Of a stretch of 64,000 bases of DNA, positions 9,351 through 17,834 are shown piece after piece. This DNA comes from Flavihumibacter rivuli (GTDB taxonomy: Bacteria; Bacteroidota; Bacteroidia; Chitinophagales; Chitinophagaceae), in NCBI RefSeq assembly GCF_018595685.2, contig NZ_CP092334.1, positions 958,001-1,022,000 of the forward strand. The letters are read 5' to 3'. The position numbers and the translations under genes were made by a program. The notes under the pieces were generated by a model, which saw only the letters and a list, made by a program, of their open reading frames with translations, searched no databases and had not been told where the DNA came from. The stretch's first letter is position 1; the number at the start of each line of letters is the position of its first letter.

Positions 9351-10127
9351 ATGATCCATAACATTATAAAGGATAAACCAACCAAGCTATTTATTTTCCT
9401 CGGGGGCTTCTTCATAGCCAATGCTATCATTGCAGAGGTCATTGGGGTCAAGATTTTTTCATTGGAGGAAACCCTGGGCTGGACAAAATCATCCTTTGCG
9501 CTGCTGGGAGAAGACGGTTTATCCTTTGACCTGACCGTTGGCGTATTGCCATGGCCCATCGTTTTCATCATGACCGATATCATCAACGAATATTACGGGG
9601 TGAGGGGTGTCCGGTTCCTCTCGGTACTTACGGCCATCCTGATCGCTTTTGCCTTCCTGGTCTTTTTCCTTTCCATTCATACCGCACCGGCTGGCTGGTG
9701 GCAGGTTTCACAACAGTCTAAAGGAGTACCAGACATGCAGGCCGCTTATCACCAGATCCTTGGCCAGGGAATGAACATCATTCTGGCTTCACTCACTGCC
9801 TTCCTTGTTGGACAGCTGGCCGATGCTACCGTGTTCAGAAGGATCAAAAAGTTAACCGGTGAAAAGAACATCTGGATGAGGGCAACCCTTTCCACCCTAA
9901 TTTCCCAATTGGTGGACACTGTAGTGGTATCCTATATCTACCTCTATTTTTCCATGGGCTTTTCCTTTCCGCGGGTAACTGCGATAGTCCTGGTGGGGTA
10001 TACGTACAAGTTTACCGTGGCCATTTTGTGTACGCCACTGATCTACCTGATCCATAACCTGATTGAAAAATACCTGGGACATCAACAGGCTGCTGACATG
10101 AAAGCCGCAGCATTGAGGGATGCTTAA
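9351..10127 (+). CDS. yhhQ: queuosine precursor transporter (YhhQ/DUF165)
   Basis: 258 residues with about six membrane segments. Characteristic stretches are FFIANAIIAEVIGVKIF near the N-terminus, VGVLPWPIVFIMTDIINEYYG in the middle and a QLVDTVVVSYI helix late in the protein. This matches the Vut_1 (PF02592) family, whose E. coli member YhhQ imports the queuosine precursors preQ0/preQ1 used to modify tRNA wobble G34. It follows a small membrane protein gene by 3 nt. No other queuosine gene is in the window. Family assignment is firm, the exact substrate less so. Confidence 0.85.
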   Translation: MIHNIIKDKPTKLFIFLGGFFIANAIIAEVIGVKIFSLEETLGWTKSSFALLGEDGLSFDLTVGVLPWPIVFIMTDIINEYYGVRGVRFLSVLTAILIAFAFLVFFLSIHTAPAGWWQVSQQSKGVPDMQAAYHQILGQGMNIILASLTAFLVGQLADATVFRRIKKLTGEKNIWMRATLSTLISQLVDTVVVSYIYLYFSMGFSFPRVTAIVLVGYTYKFTVAILCTPLIYLIHNLIEKYLGHQQAADMKAAALRDA

Positions 10128-10166
10128 ACAGTACAAAGCAAATTCCCGGGTGGGGATTGGTTGCGG

Positions 10167-10667
10167 TTAAATATCCTTTCCCATTACGAAGTCATCCATC
10201 ACATAGCCATTGCCTATGTCGATAACTTCTTCTTTCTCCACCTCAAATCCCATGGCTTCATAAAAGCCCCTGGCCTTATTGTACTTATTTACATTAAGCA
10301 CCAGATGGGAACCGAACTGTGACCTTACTTCCTGTTCCACCATTTCAAGCAATGCCCTTCCAATACCCTTGCCGTGTATATTGGGCTTTACATAAAGCTT
10401 ATGGAGTTTCCAGGTGCTGCTGCTCACCGGGCCATAGGAAGCAAAGCCCACTTCATCCAGGTCGATCTCTGCGATGATAAAGCGATGGCCCTTTTCCTGC
10501 ATCTGTGCAATGAGTGCCTGCTCATTATAGTTCAGGTCTAACATATAGGTGATCTGGCCAGGATTCAGTATCTCTTTGTATACTTCCGGCCATATGCTGT
10601 GGGCGAGTTCAAAGATCACCGGAATATCATCCAGGTCTGCGCTCCTTATCACCAGGGTATCGCTCAT
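10167..10667 (-). CDS. GNAT family N-acetyltransferase
   Basis: 166 residues covering one complete GNAT fold. The acetyl-CoA-binding motif A is LYVKPNIHGKGIGRALLE (HGKGIG pyrophosphate loop), and the C-terminal NKYNKARGFYEAMGF stretch is the usual motif B. These enzymes move an acetyl group from acetyl-CoA to an amine, but the acceptor cannot be told from sequence. Its start lies 3 nt downstream of the prsW-like stop codon, so the two genes form a transcription unit. A functional link to PrsW is not known. Confidence 0.82.
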   Translation of the reverse strand: MSDTLVIRSADLDDIPVIFELAHSIWPEVYKEILNPGQITYMLDLNYNEQALIAQMQEKGHRFIIAEIDLDEVGFASYGPVSSSTWKLHKLYVKPNIHGKGIGRALLEMVEQEVRSQFGSHLVLNVNKYNKARGFYEAMGFEVEKEEVIDIGNGYVMDDFVMGKDI

Positions 10668-10670
10668 TTT

Positions 10671-11399
10671 CTAGTGGTTGTTTTTCGTGGGATCAAATTG
10701 TTGGCGGGATAATGCTCCATGCATTTTAATGGCCTGCCATGATAATCGAACTGCTACAAGATACGACAATACGGCACTACCGAATAGAAAGCCGGATGAA
10801 ATGTTCCGGGTGATAGCCGGGTCATTCTGTGCCAGTAGAAACAGGTCAAATAATCCATGGAAAAGTATGGCCAGTAAAAGCCCCCTGGTCATCAGTTGCC
10901 TGGAATGGGTGTCATGGGTGAATTTGGCTAGTCCAGTGTAATATCCCATCAGTACCCCAAAAGTGGCATGTGCAGGAACGGACAAGAACATTCTCATGAT
11001 GGCAGTACCCATCCCATACTGGTACACATAGATGATGTTTTCGAGGGTGGCGAAACCCATGGCCACCATCACTCCATAGATGATGCCATCGAATGGCTCG
11101 TTAAAAAAGGGACGGGGATAGGCATACCATTTTAATGCGAGGAATTTACAGCCTTCCTCCGTAAGGGCTATGGCAAAAAAGGAAAGGAGGATATAGTAGG
11201 TCCATCCGGTTGGTGCCATCACCTTATCGAGCAGTTGCGTTGCTGCCACCTGAAAAATTACAGTGGGAACGGTACTGAGCATCCCCAGGAAAAAAGATTT
11301 CACCAGGGCCTTCAGGGGCTCCCTGTCATAGCGGTCTTTAGAATAGATGAACCACATTATTGCGATACCGGGAGCCAATGCCAAAGCGAGTAGGTCCAT
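10671..11399 (-). CDS. prsW: PrsW family intramembrane metalloprotease
   Basis: 242 residues with about seven membrane helices. PrsW hallmarks are present in order: LTEEGCKF (E81, E82), FDGIIYG...GFATLEN (E120), a conserved His in VPAHATFG (H144), and FHGLFDLFLL (H181, D185). In Bacillus PrsW starts cleavage of the anti-sigma factor RsiW. Other members have no known substrate, and none is encoded nearby. The protein probably acts inside the inner membrane as a zinc-type peptidase. It heads a two-gene unit with the GNAT gene downstream. Confidence 0.83.
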   Translation of the reverse strand: MDLLALALAPGIAIMWFIYSKDRYDREPLKALVKSFFLGMLSTVPTVIFQVAATQLLDKVMAPTGWTYYILLSFFAIALTEEGCKFLALKWYAYPRPFFNEPFDGIIYGVMVAMGFATLENIIYVYQYGMGTAIMRMFLSVPAHATFGVLMGYYTGLAKFTHDTHSRQLMTRGLLLAILFHGLFDLFLLAQNDPAITRNISSGFLFGSAVLSYLVAVRLSWQAIKMHGALSRQQFDPTKNNH

Positions 11400-11456
11400 A
11401 GCATAGGTTTGTTGCGCTGAAATTAGTGATTTAATATTGAGTGATAATTTTTTCGG

Positions 11457-14264
11457 ATGCCTACATGGAAATTGACCATTTTGCCTTGCCTCTTATTGGC
11501 CTTTACTACAACCATGGCACAGCCATTTGGGGGGCACCCTGCTTCCGTAAAATGGAAACAAGTTCAAACACCCTCGGCCAGGATCGTGTACCAGGACGGA
11601 TGGGATAGTACCGCCCAAAGGCTTGCAGGACTCACCGAGGCATTACAGCCAACAACATCGGCAACCATTGGTGCCAAGATCCGCCCCATTACGATTCTCC
11701 TTCAGCCAGCCACTACGGTTTCTAATGGTTATGTTGCATTGGCCCCATGGAGAAGCGAATGGTATATGACACCGCCATCCAATGCTTTTACGTTGGGTAG
11801 TCTTTCCTGGGGGGACCAATTGGCACTTCATGAATTCCGGCATGTACAGCAATACAGTAATTTCAACAGGGGTGGTTCAAAGGTCTTTGGGATCCTGCTC
11901 GGTGAACAGGGGCAAGCGTTTGCCAATGCATTGACCATCCCGGATTGGTTCTTTGAAGGGGATGCCGTTTGGCAGGAGACCGCGGAAAGCTGGCAGGGCA
12001 GGGGGAGATTGCCCGGCTTCTTCAATGGGTACAGGTCACTGTGGGAAGCAGACAGGAATTATTCCTTTCATAAACTCCGTAATGGCTCATTGAAGGACTA
12101 TGTGCCTGACCATTACCAGTTAGGCTTCCAGTTGGTGGCCTATGGCAGGGATAAATATGGCCCGGGGTTCTGGAAAGAAATTACTGCAGAGGCGGCAGCC
12201 ATGAAAGGATTGTTTTATCCTTTCCAGAGATCATTGAAAAAGCATACCGGTAGCAGTTATAGGGATTTTGTTGAGAAAGCATTACAGGACTCCCGTGAAA
12301 AACTGGCTGGTACGGAGGCCAAAACCGAATCAGGTCGACAGGATGTTGTAGACCAGGAAAGTCCTGTGTACACTGAAAAGGGAGACCTGCTTTATATTAA
12401 AAGTACCTATAAACAGATTCCCCGGTTCATACTTAAGCAAGGGGATGGAGGGGAAAAATCCATCCGGATTTGTGATCTTATGCTGGAGCCTTATTTCAAT
12501 TATTCAAATGGTAAGATCCTTTATGCATCCTACCGCCCGGATGAACGATGGGGCTGGCGTGATTACAGTGAATTACAAGTGCTGGATGTGAACAGTGGGG
12601 AACAAGAAACCATTACCCGTAAAACCAAGTATTTTTCTCCTGCCTTCTCTACTACCGGTGATAGCATCGTTACAGTGGATATCAACGAGAAGGGGCAATA
12701 TGCGCTTCATATACTCGACCATAAGGGAGGCCTACTCAAGGTCATTCCCAATCCCGACAACCTTTATTTCATGCATCCACTATTCGATGGGAATAGGATA
12801 GTAGCGGTAGCTAGAAACCCGATGGGGTACATGAGCCTGGTAGAATGGAATGGGGACGCTGGTAAATTCGAATTACTCCTGCCCTGGGCTCAGCATGTGA
12901 TTGGTTTTCCGGTGGCGCAAGGCGATTCCATTTATTTTTCAGCATCCTGGAAAGGATCGGACAGGTTGATGCTATTGGATCGAAAAACCGGTAACATCCA
13001 ATTCAGGAAGATCGGTAAGGGTGGGAGTAAAACAGGGACCTATCGGGCGACAATTAATAACGGTCAATTGACCATTTCCCACTTTACAGCTTTCGGCTAC
13101 CGGTTGGAGACCTTTTCCATTGAAAAGGAAAGCTGGTTGCAGGCCAATGGGTTCCATCAACTGGCGGACAAGGCCTATGGCTATAAGGAACTGGATAGTT
13201 CAGTAGCCCTGTCTATACCACCAACATCAGGCTATATGCCTAAGCCTTACAAGTCAACCTCCAATTTCTTCAATTTCCATAGTTGGCAACCCTATTATGA
13301 GGAACCTGAATTCAGCATCTCCTTATTGGGCCAAAACCTGATGAATAATTTCAGGTCTGCATTATCGTATACCTATAACCGTAATGAAGGTTCTTCAACT
13401 ATCGGTTATGAGGCATTATTCGGGGGCTGGATACCATGGATTAAAGCCGGGGCACAATATAGTTTCAACCGGAAAAGTATCTACCAGCAAAAAACCATTC
13501 ATTGGAATGAAATGGAATTGAATGGGGGTGTAGCGATACCGCTAAACTTCAGCAAGGGAAGAAGTTTGACCTATCTTGACCTCGGTTCTTCTGTAGTTTT
13601 AAATAAGCCTTATTTCAGTGAACCTGAGAAAGAATCATTAGGGGATCGGTCCTATGTTTACCTCGACAATAGTATCCGGTTCAGTCATTCCCTCCAGAAA
13701 GCCCGCCAGAATATATTCCCACGGTTTGCCCAAACCGTCAACCTTAACTACCGAAATGCTATAAAGAATTATTCCTCAAGGCAGTTCCTTGCCAATGGAA
13801 GTTTCTATTTCCCCGGCTTATTTACCAACCATTCCTTTGTAGTGAACCTTGCCTTTCAACAAAGGGACAGCGCCAGTGGTATCAGGTTCTCCAATGATTT
13901 CCCATTCTCCAGGGGTTATGATGCAGAAAACCTTTGGCGGATGAGCAGGATCGGGGTCAATTACCATTTACCCATTGCCTATCCTGATTGGGGATTTGGC
14001 AATATCCTTTACCTGCTTCGATTGCGGGCGAACCTGTATTATGACCATAGTTTGGCACTAGACCCACAATTGCTCAAAACATCTGAGGCAATGGTATTCA
14101 GGTCAACCGGCCTGGAATTATACTTCGATACTAAATGGTGGAATCAACTTCCGGTAAGTTTTGGGGTCAGGTATGCCCGCTTATTGGATGAAGACCTGTT
14201 TGGAATGGCAGGTAGTAACCGTTGGCAGATTGTATTACCTATTAACCTCATCCCCAATCGCTGA
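11457..14264 (+). CDS. secreted HExxH peptidase-like protein with C-terminal outer-membrane barrel
   Basis: 935 residues. A signal peptide (about 1-21, ending TTTMAQ) is followed by a region with LALHEFRHVQQY (H125-E126-x2-H129) and WFFEGDAVWQE (E167). Together these look like the zinc site of peptidase-MA (gluzincin-like) domains. Residues about 300-600 show repeats with the rhythm of a beta-propeller (DLLYIKSTYKQ, KILYASYRPDERWGW, DSIVTVDINEKG, RIVAVARNPMG). The last 300 residues alternate aromatic strands in the way of an outer-membrane beta barrel. This suggests a surface- or periplasm-facing protease anchored in the outer membrane. The family has no settled name that I recognise, and activity is inferred from the motif alone. 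Confidence 0.7.
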   Translation: MPTWKLTILPCLLLAFTTTMAQPFGGHPASVKWKQVQTPSARIVYQDGWDSTAQRLAGLTEALQPTTSATIGAKIRPITILLQPATTVSNGYVALAPWRSEWYMTPPSNAFTLGSLSWGDQLALHEFRHVQQYSNFNRGGSKVFGILLGEQGQAFANALTIPDWFFEGDAVWQETAESWQGRGRLPGFFNGYRSLWEADRNYSFHKLRNGSLKDYVPDHYQLGFQLVAYGRDKYGPGFWKEITAEAAAMKGLFYPFQRSLKKHTGSSYRDFVEKALQDSREKLAGTEAKTESGRQDVVDQESPVYTEKGDLLYIKSTYKQIPRFILKQGDGGEKSIRICDLMLEPYFNYSNGKILYASYRPDERWGWRDYSELQVLDVNSGEQETITRKTKYFSPAFSTTGDSIVTVDINEKGQYALHILDHKGGLLKVIPNPDNLYFMHPLFDGNRIVAVARNPMGYMSLVEWNGDAGKFELLLPWAQHVIGFPVAQGDSIYFSASWKGSDRLMLLDRKTGNIQFRKIGKGGSKTGTYRATINNGQLTISHFTAFGYRLETFSIEKESWLQANGFHQLADKAYGYKELDSSVALSIPPTSGYMPKPYKSTSNFFNFHSWQPYYEEPEFSISLLGQNLMNNFRSALSYTYNRNEGSSTIGYEALFGGWIPWIKAGAQYSFNRKSIYQQKTIHWNEMELNGGVAIPLNFSKGRSLTYLDLGSSVVLNKPYFSEPEKESLGDRSYVYLDNSIRFSHSLQKARQNIFPRFAQTVNLNYRNAIKNYSSRQFLANGSFYFPGLFTNHSFVVNLAFQQRDSASGIRFSNDFPFSRGYDAENLWRMSRIGVNYHLPIAYPDWGFGNILYLLRLRANLYYDHSLALDPQLLKTSEAMVFRSTGLELYFDTKWWNQLPVSFGVRYARLLDEDLFGMAGSNRWQIVLPINLIPNR

Positions 14265-14267
14265 TCA

Positions 14268-14918
14268 TTAAAGAGGGGGTAGTTTCCGGATGGAACTCCT
14301 TCGATTCAACCATTGATTGGCCTTATAGGTCAACCAGGCGGAGCCAATTCCTACCAATGCCCCCGCTGCCACATCTGTTGGATAGTGAACCCCCAGGTAC
14401 ATCCTGGAATAGCCTACGCTTGTGGCATAGGCAAATGCTGGTACTGCTACATACCACTTTGGGCAGGCCAGAAACGCAGCCGTTGCAGTACTAAACGCCA
14501 GGGAAGTATGGCCGGAAGGGAAGGAAGGGCTGCCCCCGGTGCCCTCTGGTATGATTTGTCCGGGATAGGTAGCAAAAGGCCTGGAACGATTCACCGAATA
14601 CTTAAGGGCAAAAGTGATCACACTGGAAACCACCACCGATTCCCCTATGTAAAGGGCTTTTTTCTTTAGTTCCTCATCGTGGGTAACCAACCCTGTGATC
14701 AGTAATCCGGCAGGTAAGCCAAACCCCACATAATTGACGGAATTGGAAATGAATTGCTGCGCTTCAGTTGACCCCTCTTTCCTGTGTTCCATGAATTCAA
14801 CCAGTGTTGATTTGTCAAGGGAAATGGTTTGTCCCATTGATGAAACAGGGAAACAAAACATCGCCGAAAGCGAAATAATAATGAATGCTAGAAGGTACGG
14901 GGTATTGGTCTTTGCCAT
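14268..14918 (-). CDS. PAP2 superfamily phosphatase
   Basis: 216 residues from ATG 14918. An in-frame TTG at 14960 would add 14 residues ahead of what is a good signal peptide (AFIIISLSAMFCFPVSSMGQ), so the ATG is preferred. The acid phosphatase signature is complete: KYSVNRSRPF (KX6RP), PSFPSGHTS (PSGH) and SRMYLGVHYPTDV (SRX5HX3D). Such enzymes hydrolyse lipid or undecaprenyl diphosphates or act as broad acid phosphatases in the periplasm. It converges with the HExxH protein gene, 3 bp from its stop. The substrate is not known. Confidence 0.87.
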   Translation of the reverse strand: MAKTNTPYLLAFIIISLSAMFCFPVSSMGQTISLDKSTLVEFMEHRKEGSTEAQQFISNSVNYVGFGLPAGLLITGLVTHDEELKKKALYIGESVVVSSVITFALKYSVNRSRPFATYPGQIIPEGTGGSPSFPSGHTSLAFSTATAAFLACPKWYVAVPAFAYATSVGYSRMYLGVHYPTDVAAGALVGIGSAWLTYKANQWLNRRSSIRKLPPL

Positions 14919-14982
14919 AATTGAAACTAAACCAATGATGGCCAGGTAACAATAAAACAAACTGGCTTAACCAGCCAATAAC

Positions 14983-15012
14983 AAAAAAAGATCCAGCCTT
15001 CTGGCTGGATCT
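14983..15012 (-). terminator. intrinsic terminator of valS
   Basis: On the minus strand AGATCCAGCC, loop AGAA, GGCTGGATCT forms a perfect 10-bp stem that runs into seven T residues. It begins 10 nt after the valS stop codon. Confidence 0.9.
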
Positions 15013-15021
15013 GGGATAATG

Positions 15022-17703
15022 TTAAAGATTTGAAAGACTTTCTTCAATGACCTTGATCTTGGTTTCAGCATCGGCCTTCTTCCTCCGTTCCAACTCCACT
15101 ACTTCAGGTTTGGCGTTTTGAACAAACCTTTCATTCGACAGCTTCTTATCTACAGATGCCAGGAACCCCTTCAGGTATTCCAATTCCTTTTCCAGTTCTT
15201 CCTTCTGGTTCGCGGTTTGGATGGGTTGTTCGGTCTCAATATACACCTGGTCCTTACCAATTACAGTCGCAATGGTGTTGGCCACCGCAACATTGGTAAA
15301 CCTGATCTCCTTGGCATTTACCTGTTTGGCAAGAATGGCAGCAATGGTTTCAACCGTGCTTGTTTTGGTGGTGTTGATATGGCAAAGAACAGTTTCCTTT
15401 GGCTTCAGTTGGGCCTTATTCCTGGCATCACGGATACCGCTGATCATTTCCTTCAGCAACTTCCCATTCTCAAGGTAGGTTTGTACGGAAATGCCATCCA
15501 ACTCAGATTCCAATTCCTGCACAGGAGTGAATTGCCTGATACAAAGATCATCCCCTTCAGCCCTTGCTTCCAATGCATGATAGATCTCTTCAGTAATAAA
15601 GGGCATGAACGGATGCAGTAATTGCACCAGCTCCCCGTAAAATTCGATTGCCTTTGAAAGATGATGACCGTTCACCGGCTCTTCAAATCCAGGCTTGATC
15701 CATTCGAGGTACCAGCTACAGAAATCATCCCAGATAAGGGAGTAGATGGTCTTCAAAGCTTCACTCAGCCTGAATTGCCCCATCAGTTGTTCCACTTCCT
15801 TCCTTGCTTCATTCAGTCGGCTGCGGAACCAATTGTTGGGCCAGTTCATGGAAGCAAATGCCTCTGCAGCCAGGTCAGGCATCACAATGGATTTTTCCTT
15901 CCACATATTGATCAGCTTCAGGGCATTCCACATCTTGTTATTAAAGTTGCGGCCTTGCTCCAGAGCTGCTTCATCAAAGAGCAGGTCATTGCCGGCAGGG
16001 GAGGAGATCATGATCCCGAACCTTACCGCGTCAGCACCATACTTATCGATCAGTTCGAGAAGGTCAGGGGAATTGCCCAGGCTCTTGCTCATTTTCCTTC
16101 CCTGCTTATCCCTTACCATGCCGGTGAAATAAACATCCCGGAAAGGGATTTCCTTTTCATATTCCAACCCCGCCATAACCATCCTGGCCACCCAGAAAAA
16201 GATGATGTCCTGGCCGGTAACCAATACTGAGGTTGGGTAATAATATTTGATCTCTTCGTTACCGGGTTTTGTTACGCCGTGGAACACCTCCGAGGGCCAT
16301 AGCCAGGAAGAGAACCAGGTGTCCAGTACGTCTTCATCACGGGTAAGTATAACCGAATCATCGCCACCAGCCAGCATTTTTGCTTCCTCAGCAGTTTCCG
16401 CAACATAACAATTGCCCGCCTCATCATACCAGGCCGGTATTTGCTGGCCCCACCATAGTTGGCGGCTGATACACCAATCCTTCACATTCTCCAGCCAGTA
16501 TTTATAGGTTGCCAGGAACTTATCGCCAGGATGGATCCTGATATCCCCGTCCACTACTGCCTTAAGCGCAGGTCCAGCCATTTCCTTCATTTTGAGGAAC
16601 CACTGGGTTGAGATGCGTGGCTCCACTACCACACCTGTCCGTTGGCTATACCCTAACCTTGTTTGGTATTCTTCTTCCTTTACCAGGTTGCCGGCTGCCT
16701 TGAGGTCCTCGATGATCAGTTTCCGTGCCTTGAAGCGATCGGTCCCAATATAGAGTTGTGCAGCTTCACTAAGCGTGCCATCCTCATTGAGGGTGTCCAC
16801 TACCTGTAGATTATGCTTTAGACCCAGGTTATAGTCATTGATATCGTGAGCCGGGGTTACTTTCAGCGCGCCTGTACCGAAACTGGTATCCACATATTCA
16901 TCAAAGATGATGGGTATCCTGCGATTGATCAGGGGTACATAGGCAAATGCTCCCTTAAGGTGCGTATAACGTTCATCGTTAGGATTCACACAAATGGCTG
17001 TATCGCCCATGATAGTTTCCGGGCGTTGGGTAGCAATGATAATGCCATTGCCAAATACTGTTGTCAGCGGCTGTCCGTCGGCCGATTCCAGCCGGTATTG
17101 AACATGGTACAGTTTACCCTGTATATCCTTGTATTCAACTTCTTCGTCACTCAAGGCCGTTTTGGCGGCGGGGTCCCAGTTGATCATCCTTGCACCACGG
17201 TAGATCAGGCCTTTTTTATATAGGTCTACAAATACCTTGATCACCGCCTTGTAGTAATGGTCGTCCATGGTGAAGGTAACCCTATCCCAATCCACACTGC
17301 AACCAAGGCGCTCGATCTGGTTATAGATGATCCCTCCATACTTTTCCTTCCATTCAAAGGCATATTTCAGGAATTCTTCCCTGTTCAGGTCAGCTTTCCT
17401 GATCCCTTTCTCTTTTTCCAGCATTTGAACCACTTTAGCCTCAGTGGCAATGGAAGCGTGGTCGCTTCCGGGTACCCAGCAGGCATTGAATCCGCTCATG
17501 CGGGCCTTCCGTACAAGGATATCCTGCACGGTTTCATTAAGGGTATGGCCCATATGCAATACCCCGGTTACATTCGGTGGGGGAATAACCACGGTAAAGG
17601 CTGGACGGTTATCTGGTTTGCTGGTAAAATAGGCTTTCTGCTTCCAGTGATCGGTCCACCGACGCTCAACAGTTTCCGGGGTGAAATTCTTGCTTAGTTC
17701 CAT
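15022..17703 (-). CDS. valS: valine--tRNA ligase
   Basis: 893 residues, a normal length for ValRS. The class I synthetase signatures are HMGH at 50-53 (in PPPNVTGVLHMGHTLN) and KMSKS at 537-541. Between them lies the CP1 editing domain (about 195-350) with GTGALKVTPAHD, which removes mischarged threonine. The anticodon-binding helical domain starts near 640, and the last 65 residues form the coiled coil (KELEYLKGFLASVDKK) that grips the tRNA in ValRS. It charges tRNA-Val in the cytoplasm. Two tRNA-Val genes lie 9 kb away. It is a single-gene unit with its own terminator and a candidate -7 box upstream. Confidence 0.97.
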   Translation of the reverse strand: MELSKNFTPETVERRWTDHWKQKAYFTSKPDNRPAFTVVIPPPNVTGVLHMGHTLNETVQDILVRKARMSGFNACWVPGSDHASIATEAKVVQMLEKEKGIRKADLNREEFLKYAFEWKEKYGGIIYNQIERLGCSVDWDRVTFTMDDHYYKAVIKVFVDLYKKGLIYRGARMINWDPAAKTALSDEEVEYKDIQGKLYHVQYRLESADGQPLTTVFGNGIIIATQRPETIMGDTAICVNPNDERYTHLKGAFAYVPLINRRIPIIFDEYVDTSFGTGALKVTPAHDINDYNLGLKHNLQVVDTLNEDGTLSEAAQLYIGTDRFKARKLIIEDLKAAGNLVKEEEYQTRLGYSQRTGVVVEPRISTQWFLKMKEMAGPALKAVVDGDIRIHPGDKFLATYKYWLENVKDWCISRQLWWGQQIPAWYDEAGNCYVAETAEEAKMLAGGDDSVILTRDEDVLDTWFSSWLWPSEVFHGVTKPGNEEIKYYYPTSVLVTGQDIIFFWVARMVMAGLEYEKEIPFRDVYFTGMVRDKQGRKMSKSLGNSPDLLELIDKYGADAVRFGIMISSPAGNDLLFDEAALEQGRNFNNKMWNALKLINMWKEKSIVMPDLAAEAFASMNWPNNWFRSRLNEARKEVEQLMGQFRLSEALKTIYSLIWDDFCSWYLEWIKPGFEEPVNGHHLSKAIEFYGELVQLLHPFMPFITEEIYHALEARAEGDDLCIRQFTPVQELESELDGISVQTYLENGKLLKEMISGIRDARNKAQLKPKETVLCHINTTKTSTVETIAAILAKQVNAKEIRFTNVAVANTIATVIGKDQVYIETEQPIQTANQKEELEKELEYLKGFLASVDKKLSNERFVQNAKPEVVELERRKKADAETKIKVIEESLSNL

Positions 17704-17737
17704 ACTATTGATTGATGCTTAAAGGCTTTTAGGGCTG

Positions 17738-17745
17738 CAAAAATA
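17738..17745 (-). promoter_or_regulatory. candidate -7 promoter box for valS
   Basis: The minus strand reads TATTTTTG, a match to the Bacteroidota TAnnTTTG box, 34 nt upstream of the valS ATG. No convincing TTTG is seen 19 bp further upstream. Confidence 0.45.
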
Positions 17746-17834
17746 AGAAAACCACGCTGAGCTTTCTGAGTAAACCGGGGGAATGCTGTAAATTAGGTCA
17801 GGAACAGGGCAAAGTTTGTTCCGACTACTTGCTT

